A stretch of 10,901 nt of DNA, taken from Anaerolineales bacterium (GTDB lineage: Bacteria > Chloroflexota > Anaerolineae > Anaerolineales > UBA6663). The translations under genes were made by a program, and so were the position numbers. Position 1 is the first letter of the stretch. Each line of letters starts with the position of its first letter. Shown one piece after another: positions 1-6,277 of the stretch. The notes beneath the pieces are model-generated. The model saw only the letters and a program-made list of their open reading frames with translations. It had not been told where the DNA came from and searched no databases. Location: positions 1-10,901 of the forward strand of contig JAGOBN010000066.1 of the NCBI GenBank assembly GCA_017999235.1, written 5' to 3'.

Positions 1-777
1 GCCCAGCACGGCCGTATCCGGGATGACGTTGAAAGCGTCGCCGGCCTTCAACATCGTCACCGAAATCACGGCGCTGTCCAAGGCGTTGACATTGCGGCTG
101 ACAATGGTCTGCAGCGCCGTCACCACGTGCGCGGCCGCCGTCACCGGATCAACGGTCTGATGCGGGATGGCGCCGTGGCCGCCGCGCCCTTGCAGGGTCA
201 GCGTAAAGCGCTCCGAGGCGGCCATGGCCGGCCCGTTTGTGGCGCCCACCCACCCGACCGGCTCCGAGTTCCACAGGTGCAGGGCCAGCGCGCGCTCCGG
301 CGCCGGACCAAGCCGGTCCAGCACGCCGTCCTGGACCATCGCCTCCGCGCCGCCCAGACCCTCCTCGGCCGGCTGAAACACAAACTTGAGCGTGCCGGCC
401 ATCCGCGCGCGCCAGGGCGTCAGCAGTTTGGCCACCGCCAGCCCGATGGTGGTATGCCCGTCATGGCCGCAGGCATGCATCACCCCCGGCGTCTCCGAGG
501 CGTAGTCCACGGCGTTGGCCTCCGTGATCGGCAGCGCGTCCATGTCAAAGCGCAGCAGCACGGTCGGGCCGGGCTGATCACCTTCCAAGACGCCCACCAC
601 CCCGGTGCGCCCCACGCCGGTGGTCACTTCCAGGCCCAGGCGGTTGAGCTCCTGGGCCACAATCCCGGCCGTGCGGACCTCTTGAAACCCCAGCTCCGGG
701 TGGCGGTGGAAGTCGCGCCGGCGCGCGCTCATCTCGGGCAAGAGTTGTTGGGCGAGGGGGTGAAAATCAATGGGCAT
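1..777 (-). CDS. M20 family metallo-amidohydrolase (N-acyl amino acid / IAA-amino acid hydrolase-like), C-terminus beyond the window
   Basis: Zinc-dependent hydrolase that in this family releases amino acids from N-acyl or related amide substrates, usually in the cytoplasm. 259 residues are visible, and the frame is open to base 1, so roughly the last third is missing. The N-terminus carries the family signature RRDFHRHPELGF (residues 20-31). Metal and catalytic motifs follow: D78-x-D80 in LRFDMDALP, HACGHDGH (101-108), QPAEEG (135-140) and H167 in ALHLW. The lid/dimerisation domain begins after this, with RGGHGAIPH. Cys103 in HACGHD is typical of the hippurate/IAA-amino acid hydrolase branch rather than ArgE or DapE. 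The ATG at 777 is preceded by GGAG seven bases upstream. It lies 20 bases after the DUF423 stop and is probably last, or near last, in that operon. The class is secure; the substrate is not. Confidence 0.93.
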   Translation of the reverse strand, partial: MPIDFHPLAQQLLPEMSARRRDFHRHPELGFQEVRTAGIVAQELNRLGLEVTTGVGRTGVVGVLEGDQPGPTVLLRFDMDALPITEANAVDYASETPGVMHACGHDGHTTIGLAVAKLLTPWRARMAGTLKFVFQPAEEGLGGAEAMVQDGVLDRLGPAPERALALHLWNSEPVGWVGATNGPAMAASERFTLTLQGRGGHGAIPHQTVDPVTAAAHVVTALQTIVSRNVNALDSAVISVTMLKAGDAFNVIPDTAVLG

Positions 778-797
778 GCTGGAGCTCCAGAAGCGCG

Positions 798-1172
798 CTA
801 GGCCGCGCGCCAGGCGGCGATGATCAGGCACAGCCAGCCGGCCAGGAAGGCCGCTCCGCCCAGCGGCGTGACGGCGCCCAGCCAACGCTGGCCCGTGAAG
901 GCCATCAGGTACAAACTGCCGGAGAACAAGCCGACGCCGGCCACAAACAGCCAGCCCGCGATCGCCGGCAGGCCGGAAGCCGGCCAGCGGTTCACGGCCC
1001 AGGCCACGGCCAACAGCGCCAGCGCGTGGTACATCTGATAGCGGGCGCCGGTCTCAAAGTTAGCCAGCATGGCCGCGTCCAGGCGCGCCTTCAAGGCGTG
1101 CGCGCCAAAGGCGCCCAACGCCACCGCCAGCCCCGCCAGGCCGGCGCCAATGCCAAAAAACAAACGGTCCAT
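798..1172 (-). CDS. DUF423 family small integral membrane protein (YgdD-like)
   Basis: 124-residue hydrophobic protein with about four membrane segments (near residues 4-24, 46-61, 68-92 and 100-121). It shows the DUF423 hallmarks: GAFGAHALK (20-28), a [14 protein letters not shown] stretch (41-54), and [14 protein letters not shown] (81-94) followed by [10 protein letters not shown] (97-106). The family has no established biochemical role; members are inner-membrane proteins of about 120-130 residues, matching this length. An in-frame ATG eleven codons upstream would add an arginine-rich leader. I chose 1172 because AAGGAGA lies just ahead of it and the family starts here. It sits 39 bases after the S51-like gene and 20 before the M20 gene on the same strand, so co-transcription is likely. 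Confidence 0.93.
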   Translation of the reverse strand: MDRLFFGIGAGLAGLAVALGAFGAHALKARLDAAMLANFETGARYQMYHALALLAVAWAVNRWPASGLPAIAGWLFVAGVGLFSGSLYLMAFTGQRWLGAVTPLGGAAFLAGWLCLIIAAWRAA

Positions 1173-1211
1173 GGGTCTCCTTCGCCGCGTCCCCCGGCGC
1201 GTCATTCTACC

Positions 1212-2279
1212 TCAGCCAGTCCGCTCCACGACGGGGCCGGCCGGGGTGTCCTTCACCTGCCAGCCCAGCGCGGCTAATTGGCCGCGCACCATGTCCGCGC
1301 GCGGCCAATCCCGGGCCAGCCGGGCGGCGGCGCGCTCTGCCACCAGCGCCTGCACCGCCTCCGGCGTTTGAGCGTCCACGGCCGGCGCCTGCCGGGCGCG
1401 CGCCACCGCGTTCCAGACGGCCTCCGGCACGCCGGCCGGGCGCGCCGGCACTTGGGCTTGGCCGAGCACGGATAAGGGGAATTGCGCGCGGCTGGCCCAC
1501 TCCACGCGCTCCGCGCCGCGCAGGAGGGTAAGGCCGCCAGCGCCCTGCACCTCGCACTGGCCGGCGGCCAGATCAATCACCAAGGCCGTGTGTTCGTCTA
1601 AGCCCACCACCGTCAGATCGGCCGGCAGTTGGGCGCGCAGGGCGTCAAACCGCTCCCGGCCGATGAAACAATGGCTGGTGTCCAAATCGGCGCCGCCCTC
1701 GGCGTTGTTCCAATGGGGGATAAAAACCAGGCGCAGGCCGTAGGCGGCCAGCAGATCCAGGCCGGGTTTCCAGTGCGGGTCTTCACCCACTTTGTAGATC
1801 TCGTAAACCGGGAGGGTCAGCGCGCTGACCGCCAGCGTGGCGGCGCTGGCCAGTACCAAATCCGCGCCCTGGCGATGCGCGGCCAGACAAGTTTGCCAGG
1901 CCAGGCTGGCCCGCAATTGACGCACGGCATAGGTGGGGCTGCCAGCGCCCATGAACAGCAGGCTCGCCGCTTGCAGGGGCGCCGCCACGTCTGGCGCATC
2001 CGGGCTGAAGGGGGTGCCGCGCCGGCGGGCCGGCACCACCGTCACTTCCGGCTTCTCGTTCTGCAGCCGGGCGCGCAAGAACTCGGCCACGCGGCCGGCC
2101 ACCTGCGCCGAGTTGGGCTCGAAGCCGGCCGGCGTCTCCAGCACGGCCAAGCGCAATGGGCGCGCCAAACGGACGGCCAGATTCTGAAAAATGCGGCTGC
2201 CGCTGGCCGAGGTCTCGCCGGAGCCGAACAGCACCACCCGGCCGGGCGCGGCCGGCAGCGAAGTTGAGGTATCAGTCAT
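1212..2279 (-). CDS. Type 1 glutamine amidotransferase-like / peptidase S51-like protein with a CysRS-type C-terminal tail
   Basis: 355 residues in two parts. Residues about 13-255 look like the class I glutamine amidotransferase-like fold of the peptidase S51/cyanophycinase group: a first strand with FGSGETS (18-24), LETPAGFEPN (47-56), FMGAGSP (109-115), a candidate nucleophile elbow at ASAA (144-147, Ser145), LPVYEIYKVGED (156-167), FIPHWNNAEGG (186-196) and GLDEHTALVID (226-236). After a linker, residues about 305-352 closely resemble the end of cysteinyl-tRNA synthetase (CysS/YqeB C-terminal domain): a helix with AERAAARLARDWPRAD, then LAALGW and DTPAGP. The synthetase catalytic motifs are absent, so this is not CysRS, although such proteins may be labelled so by tail similarity. 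The classical GxSAG elbow is not intact, so peptidase activity is doubtful. No Shine-Dalgarno site is visible ahead of the ATG, but a TACAAT hexamer is. First gene after glgX, 70 bases downstream. Confidence 0.85.
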   Translation of the reverse strand: MTDTSTSLPAAPGRVVLFGSGETSASGSRIFQNLAVRLARPLRLAVLETPAGFEPNSAQVAGRVAEFLRARLQNEKPEVTVVPARRRGTPFSPDAPDVAAPLQAASLLFMGAGSPTYAVRQLRASLAWQTCLAAHRQGADLVLASAATLAVSALTLPVYEIYKVGEDPHWKPGLDLLAAYGLRLVFIPHWNNAEGGADLDTSHCFIGRERFDALRAQLPADLTVVGLDEHTALVIDLAAGQCEVQGAGGLTLLRGAERVEWASRAQFPLSVLGQAQVPARPAGVPEAVWNAVARARQAPAVDAQTPEAVQALVAERAAARLARDWPRADMVRGQLAALGWQVKDTPAGPVVERTG

Positions 2280-2288
2280 AGTGCAAGG

Positions 2289-2294
2289 ATTGTA
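2289..2294 (-). promoter_or_regulatory. Possible -10 element for the S51-like gene, near-leaderless start
   Basis: On the minus strand TACAAT (five of six matches to TATAAT) ends nine bases before the ATG at 2279. Transcription would begin two or three bases ahead of the start codon, which fits the lack of a ribosome binding site. No convincing -35 hexamer lies 15-18 bases further upstream, so this remains tentative. The gene could instead be read from glgX transcripts. Confidence 0.3.
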
Positions 2295-2349
2295 TCGCCG
2301 GAGGCTGATCTATCCCGCTCCAGCATCCCAGTCCAACAGCGCCGCTCCA

Positions 2350-4422
2350 TTAGCGCGCCGCCGGACGCGCCATCAACACGACGGTGGCGCGCGCTTCCAC
2401 CGGACAGCGGTCGCCGGCCACGGGCGGCTCCTGGCCGGGCTCCGGACAATCCGCCGGCGCCGGCCGGGCGGTATCCACCGCCACATGCCAGCGGTGGCCG
2501 GCCGGCAGGGGCGGCAAATCAAACGTCAACGGCTCCCAATAGGCGTTGAGCATCACGTGGAAATACTCGCGGGCTTGAGTGTCGCGCAGCGTGAAGGCCA
2601 GGCTGTGCGAGGCCGCGCCCCAGTCGGGCTGGCCCAGGTGGATGCCGTGCCACTCAATGCACGGCGCCGCGCCCACCCCGCACGCCAGCCAGAAGCGCTC
2701 CTGCTGAAAAACCTCGCGGGCCTGCGTAAAGCGGATCAGGCCGCGCACAAAGCGCAGGAAGTCGGCGTGCCGCTCGACGCCGCTCCAATCGAACCAACTC
2801 AGCTCGTTGTCTTGGCAATACGCGTTGTTGTTGCCGCGCTGGGTGCGGCGCACCTCATCCCCCATCAGCAGCATGGGCGTGCCCTGGGAGACAAACAGCT
2901 GAGTCAACAGATTCTTCATCTGCCGCTGGCGCAGGGCCTCAATCGCCGGGTCGTCGGTGGGGCCTTCCACGCCGCAGTTCCAGCTGAAGTTAGTGCCGTG
3001 GCCGTCCCGGTTGCCCTCGCCATTGGCCTCGTTGTGTTTTTCGTTGTAGGACACCAAATCGTTGAGCGTGAAACCGTCATGGCAGGTGATGAAGTTAATG
3101 CTGCGATTTGGCTCGCGGTCCGGCTGGCGGTACAAGTCGCGGCTGCCGGTCAGCCGGGCCGCCAGCTTGGAGACCTGGCCGGCGTCGCTTTTGACAAACG
3201 CGCGCAGGTCGTCGCGGTATTGCCCATTCCATTCGGCCCAGCGGTGGCCGATAAACGAGCCCACCTGATAGAGGCCGGCCGCATCCCAGGCCTCGGCGAT
3301 GATCTTGGTGCCGGCCAGCACCGGGTCGGACTCGATGTCCCACAGGATCGGCGGGTCTTCCAGCGGCTGGCCGTGCTCGTCACGGGCCAGCACGGAGGCC
3401 AGGTCAAACCGGAAGCCGTCCACGTGCATCACCTGCACCCAGTGCCGCAGGCAATCCAGGATCAGCCGCCGCACGATGGAGTGGTTGCCGTTGAGGGTGT
3501 TGCCGGTGCCGGCGTAGTTGGTGTAATAGGCCGGCCGGGTTTGATCCAGAATGTAATAGGCGCGGTTCTCCAGCCCGCGAAACGAGAGCGTCGGGCCGTT
3601 CTCGTCGCCTTCGGCGGTGTGGTTGAAGACCACATCCAGGATCACTTCAATGCCGGCCCGGTGCAGGGCTTTGACCATATCGCAGAATTCGACCACCGGC
3701 CCGACCGGATCCTGGCGGGCGCTGTAGCCGCGATGCGGCGCGAAGAGGCCCACCGGGCTGTAGCCCCAGTAGTTGGCCTGGCCGGCCGGGGCATCCTGCG
3801 GATCATACTGCTGGACGGGCAGCAGTTCCACGGCCGTGACGCCGAGGGTCTTGAGGTACGGGATCTTCTCGATCAGCCCGGCGTACGTGCCGCGCCGCTC
3901 GGCGGCCACGCCAGAGTTGGGGTTCCGCGTAAACCCGCCGACGTGCAGCTCGTAGATGACCGAGCCCGCGTACGGCACCTGCAAAGGTTTATCGCCTTCC
4001 CAATTGTAGGCGCGCGGGTCGGTGACCACGCTCTTCATGGCAGTCGCGGCGTTGTCGCCCGGCCGGGCCGCCGCCGCGCGGGAGTAGCCGGCGCCATAAG
4101 CTACCGCCCGGCCATACGGATCCAGCAGCGCCTTGGCGCCGTCATAGCGCAGGCCGTACTCCGGCACGGTTGGCCCGTGGACCCGATAGGCGTACAGCTG
4201 GCCGGCGGCCAGACCGGGGACGAACATATGCCAATAGTAGAACGTGCGGTTGCGGCGCGGATCAAAGGCCAGGACGCGCGCCGGCCGGGGGTCATCCACG
4301 CTGTCAAACAACAGCAGCTCCACGGCGGTGGCGTTCTTGGAGAAGACCGAGAAATTCACGCCGCCGCTGAGCAGATTGGACCCCAACGGGTATGCGCGGC
4401 CAGGCTGGACGTTATCAAGCAT
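2350..4422 (-). CDS. glgX: Glycogen debranching enzyme GlgX (GH13 isoamylase-type)
   Basis: Cytoplasmic alpha-1,6-glucosidase that removes short side branches from glycogen or limit dextrin during glycogen breakdown. The 690-residue length is typical of GlgX/TreX. An N-terminal CBM48-like beta domain (about residues 8-95, PLGSNLL...GVNFSVFS...AYRVHGP) precedes the (beta/alpha)8 barrel. All four GH13 regions are present: DVVFNH (263-268), GFRFD with the nucleophile Asp340, AEAWD with the acid/base Glu377, and TCHDGFTLNDLVSY with Asp449. The GTPMLLMGDEVRRTQRGNNNAYCQDNE stretch, in two parts here, is characteristic of the isoamylase/GlgX branch. I chose the ATG at 4422 because GGGAGG lies just upstream; an ATG at 4470 would add 16 unconserved residues. 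It stands alone, without glgA/B/C/P nearby, and is divergent from sulP. All key catalytic residues are intact. Confidence 0.96.
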   Translation of the reverse strand: MLDNVQPGRAYPLGSNLLSGGVNFSVFSKNATAVELLLFDSVDDPRPARVLAFDPRRNRTFYYWHMFVPGLAAGQLYAYRVHGPTVPEYGLRYDGAKALLDPYGRAVAYGAGYSRAAAARPGDNAATAMKSVVTDPRAYNWEGDKPLQVPYAGSVIYELHVGGFTRNPNSGVAAERRGTYAGLIEKIPYLKTLGVTAVELLPVQQYDPQDAPAGQANYWGYSPVGLFAPHRGYSARQDPVGPVVEFCDMVKALHRAGIEVILDVVFNHTAEGDENGPTLSFRGLENRAYYILDQTRPAYYTNYAGTGNTLNGNHSIVRRLILDCLRHWVQVMHVDGFRFDLASVLARDEHGQPLEDPPILWDIESDPVLAGTKIIAEAWDAAGLYQVGSFIGHRWAEWNGQYRDDLRAFVKSDAGQVSKLAARLTGSRDLYRQPDREPNRSINFITCHDGFTLNDLVSYNEKHNEANGEGNRDGHGTNFSWNCGVEGPTDDPAIEALRQRQMKNLLTQLFVSQGTPMLLMGDEVRRTQRGNNNAYCQDNELSWFDWSGVERHADFLRFVRGLIRFTQAREVFQQERFWLACGVGAAPCIEWHGIHLGQPDWGAASHSLAFTLRDTQAREYFHVMLNAYWEPLTFDLPPLPAGHRWHVAVDTARPAPADCPEPGQEPPVAGDRCPVEARATVVLMARPAAR

Positions 4423-4493
4423 CGACACCCTCCCGCCGAAACAATGTGGACCCTGCGCCGTGGTCGCCAACCATCATACTCCGGCTCGCCGCG

Positions 4494-4515
4494 GCCGGCC
4501 ATCCGCCGGCCATCC
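4494..4515 (+). repeat. Perfect tandem 11-bp direct repeat abutting the sulP -35 box
   Basis: GCCGGCCATCC occurs twice with no gap (4494-4504 and 4505-4515), ending one base before the -35 hexamer. A repeat of one helical turn next to -35 is the layout of tandem sites for OmpR/PhoB-type response regulators. That is an analogy only; the sequence is not a PhoB box. Its GCCGGC core is very common throughout this DNA, which raises the odds of coincidence. Confidence 0.6.
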
Positions 4516-4516
4516 C

Positions 4517-4544
4517 TTGAGAAATCGCGCAACCGGCCTATAAT
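4517..4544 (+). promoter_or_regulatory. Housekeeping-type promoter for the sulP-patatin unit
   Basis: TTGAGA (4517-4522, four of six matches to TTGACA) and a perfect TATAAT (4539-4544) are separated by 16 bases. This is the best sigma-70-type promoter in the window. Transcription would start near 4551, giving a 5' leader of about 64 bases before the sulP ATG at 4615. The -10 box is flanked by CCGGC and GCCGG in inverted orientation. Confidence 0.75.
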
Positions 4545-4564
4545 GCCGGCTGATATTCCGCCCG

Positions 4565-4596
4565 GCCCGGCGCCTGACGACCGAGCCGGGCTTTTT
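4565..4596 (+). terminator. Intrinsic terminator-like hairpin in the sulP leader (possible attenuator)
   Basis: GCCCGGC (4565-4571) pairs perfectly with GCCGGGC (4585-4591) across a 13-base loop and is followed at once by five T residues (4592-4596). No plus-strand gene lies upstream that would need termination, because glgX runs the other way. It also sits about 14 bases after the predicted transcription start and ends six bases before the GAGG ribosome binding site. That position suggests premature termination (attenuation) of sulP transcripts. CCCGGC also occurs at 4561-4566, so the 3' arm could pair in a shifted register. Confidence 0.65.
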
Positions 4597-4614
4597 CATT
4601 CGAGGTTATTTTAG

Positions 4615-6261
4615 ATGCCCCGACGCACTCTTCCGCAGCTGCTGCGCGCCGAATTCACGCACTACGACGCCGGCCGATTCCGCGCCGACTTGCTGGCCGG
4701 CATCACCGTGGCCGCCGTCGCCCTGCCCTTGGCGCTGGCCTTCGGCGTGGCGTCCGGCGCTTCCGCCGCCGCCGGCCTGGTGACCGCCGTGCTGGCCGGC
4801 CTGATCATCGGCGGCCTTTCCGGCGCCCCGTACCAGATCTCCGGCCCGACGGGCGCCATGAGCGCCGTGCTGATCCTGCTCACCCAGCAGTACGGCCTGC
4901 AAGGGGTGTGGGTGGCCGGCCTGTTCTCGGGTCTGCTGCTGACCGTCATCGGCTTGCTGCGGCTGGGGCGTTTCATCGCCTTTATCCCGGCGCCCGTCAT
5001 CACCGGCTTCACGTCCGGCATCGCCCTGATCATCGCCATCGGCCAGATCGACAACCTGCTGGGGGTCAAAACCGCCGGCGCCGAGTCGGCCGCGGCCAAG
5101 CTGCTGGGCTATTTTGAGCACCCCGTCCAGCCGGACTGGCAGGCGGTGGTGACCGGCGGGTTGGTGATGGCCGTCATGGTGCTCTGGCCCAAGAAATGGG
5201 CGGCGCGCTTCCCGGCTTCCTTGCTGGGCATTATCGCGGCCACCCTCTTGGTCACCGTCACGGCCTGGCCGATCAGCGTGATCGGCGAGATCCCGCAGAC
5301 CCTGCTGCTGGCCGAACGCCTGAACCTGGGCGCCATCCCGTGGGCGGAGTGGCGCGAGTTTATCGCCCCCACCCTGACCATCACGGCCCTGGGCGCGGTG
5401 GAAAGCCTGCTGTGCGGGGCGGTGGCCAGCAATATGACGGGCGTCCGCCTGCAGGCCAACCAGGAACTGGTGGCGCAGGGCGTGGGCAATCTGCTGATCC
5501 CGTTCTTCGGCGGCGTGCCGGCCACGGCCGCCATCGCCCGGACCAGCGTGGGCATCAAGTCCGGCGGCCAGACCCGGCTGGTGAGCATCATCCACGCGCT
5601 GGTGCTGCTGGCCTCCATGTTTATCCTGGCCCCGGTCATGTCCCGCATCCCGCTGGCGGCGCTGGCCGGCGTGCTGATCATCACGGCCTGGCGCATGAAC
5701 GAGTGGGAGTCCATCCATTACATCTTCGGCCGGCGCTTCAAGACCGGCATGGTCACATTCGGCATCACCATGCTGGCCACGGTCACGCTCGACCTGACGC
5801 AGGCCATCCTGATCGGCGCCTTTCTCTCCGGCGCGATCTTCTTGAACGAGGTGGCCAGCCTGAACATCGAGGTCCAGGAAGTGGACCCGGAGCGCCTGCG
5901 CCAGCGCGGAATCGAAGTTGACAAAGCCCTGCACCATGTCCGCGTCGCGTACCTGACCGGCCCCATCTTCTTCGCGGCGTCCGGCAACTTCAACGAGGCC
6001 TTCGCACAGCTGGACGGCACCCGCGTGCTGATCCTCTCGATGCGGGGGGTGCCGCTGCTCGATGTGACCGGTCTGCAGGTGATCAGCCATTTGCACGAAC
6101 GGCTGGCCAAGACCGGCGGCACGCTCATGCTGGCCGGCGTGCATGACAACGTCCGCCGCATGCTGGAGCGCGGCGGGCTGGTGGCCGAGATCGGCGAGGC
6201 CAACTTCTTTTGGAGCGCGGATCAAGCCATCGTGGCCGCCGGCCAGCACCGGCCGGCCTAA
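4615..6261 (+). CDS. SulP family (SLC26-type) inorganic anion transporter with STAS domain
   Basis: 548-residue inner-membrane transporter for sulfate, bicarbonate or another small anion; the substrate cannot be told from sequence. The membrane domain (about residues 25-410) opens with GITVAAVALPLALAFGVASG in TM1 and carries the SulP signature YQISGPTGAMSAVL (73-86). A later conserved segment holds the GVPATAAIARTSVG motif. After the membrane domain come a cytoplasmic linker and a C-terminal STAS domain (about 433-548) with LLDVTGLQ around Asp483-Thr485. In anti-sigma antagonists the equivalent loop holds the phosphorylated Ser/Thr; in SulP it is thought to have regulatory roles. Full length for the family. 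The ATG is preceded by GAGG nine bases upstream. The promoter and leader hairpin upstream suggest its own control, and the patatin gene follows after 16 bases in the same operon. Confidence 0.95.
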   Translation: MPRRTLPQLLRAEFTHYDAGRFRADLLAGITVAAVALPLALAFGVASGASAAAGLVTAVLAGLIIGGLSGAPYQISGPTGAMSAVLILLTQQYGLQGVWVAGLFSGLLLTVIGLLRLGRFIAFIPAPVITGFTSGIALIIAIGQIDNLLGVKTAGAESAAAKLLGYFEHPVQPDWQAVVTGGLVMAVMVLWPKKWAARFPASLLGIIAATLLVTVTAWPISVIGEIPQTLLLAERLNLGAIPWAEWREFIAPTLTITALGAVESLLCGAVASNMTGVRLQANQELVAQGVGNLLIPFFGGVPATAAIARTSVGIKSGGQTRLVSIIHALVLLASMFILAPVMSRIPLAALAGVLIITAWRMNEWESIHYIFGRRFKTGMVTFGITMLATVTLDLTQAILIGAFLSGAIFLNEVASLNIEVQEVDPERLRQRGIEVDKALHHVRVAYLTGPIFFAASGNFNEAFAQLDGTRVLILSMRGVPLLDVTGLQVISHLHERLAKTGGTLMLAGVHDNVRRMLERGGLVAEIGEANFFWSADQAIVAAGQHRPA

Positions 6262-6277
6262 GCCGGGAGACCCACCG

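Larger units (their letters stand above)
4423..4614. promoter_or_regulatory. Divergent control region between glgX and sulP
   Basis: The only sizeable non-coding stretch in the left two thirds of the window. It holds the glgX ribosome binding site at its left end, a possible minus-strand -10 hexamer (TATGAT, plus-strand 4473-4478, no clear -35), a perfect tandem 11-bp repeat, a strong plus-strand promoter, and a leader hairpin with a T-run before sulP. The individual elements are listed separately. Confidence 0.7.

Noticed and set aside
127..801. Plus-strand open frame opposite the M20 amidohydrolase
   Set aside because: Low-complexity Arg/Gly/His composition and no domain, while the minus strand carries clear M20 metal motifs.
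1629..2267. Plus-strand open frame opposite the S51-like gene
   Set aside because: No domain or ribosome binding site. The minus-strand product has ordered, family-like motifs throughout.
4423..4470. Longer glgX start at 4470
   Set aside because: The extra 16 residues do not look like GlgX and no ribosome binding site precedes them, whereas GGGAGG precedes the ATG at 4422.
4473..4478. TATGAT as a minus-strand -10 box for glgX
   Set aside because: A good hexamer, but the bases 15-18 upstream show no -35 resemblance, so it is mentioned only under the control region.
2191..4614. Plus-strand open frame of about 800 codons lying opposite glgX and part of the S51-like gene
   Set aside because: The opposite strand encodes an intact GlgX with every GH13 motif. 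The long antisense frame is a by-product of high-GC codon use, with no recognisable domain, and it runs through the sulP promoter and leader.
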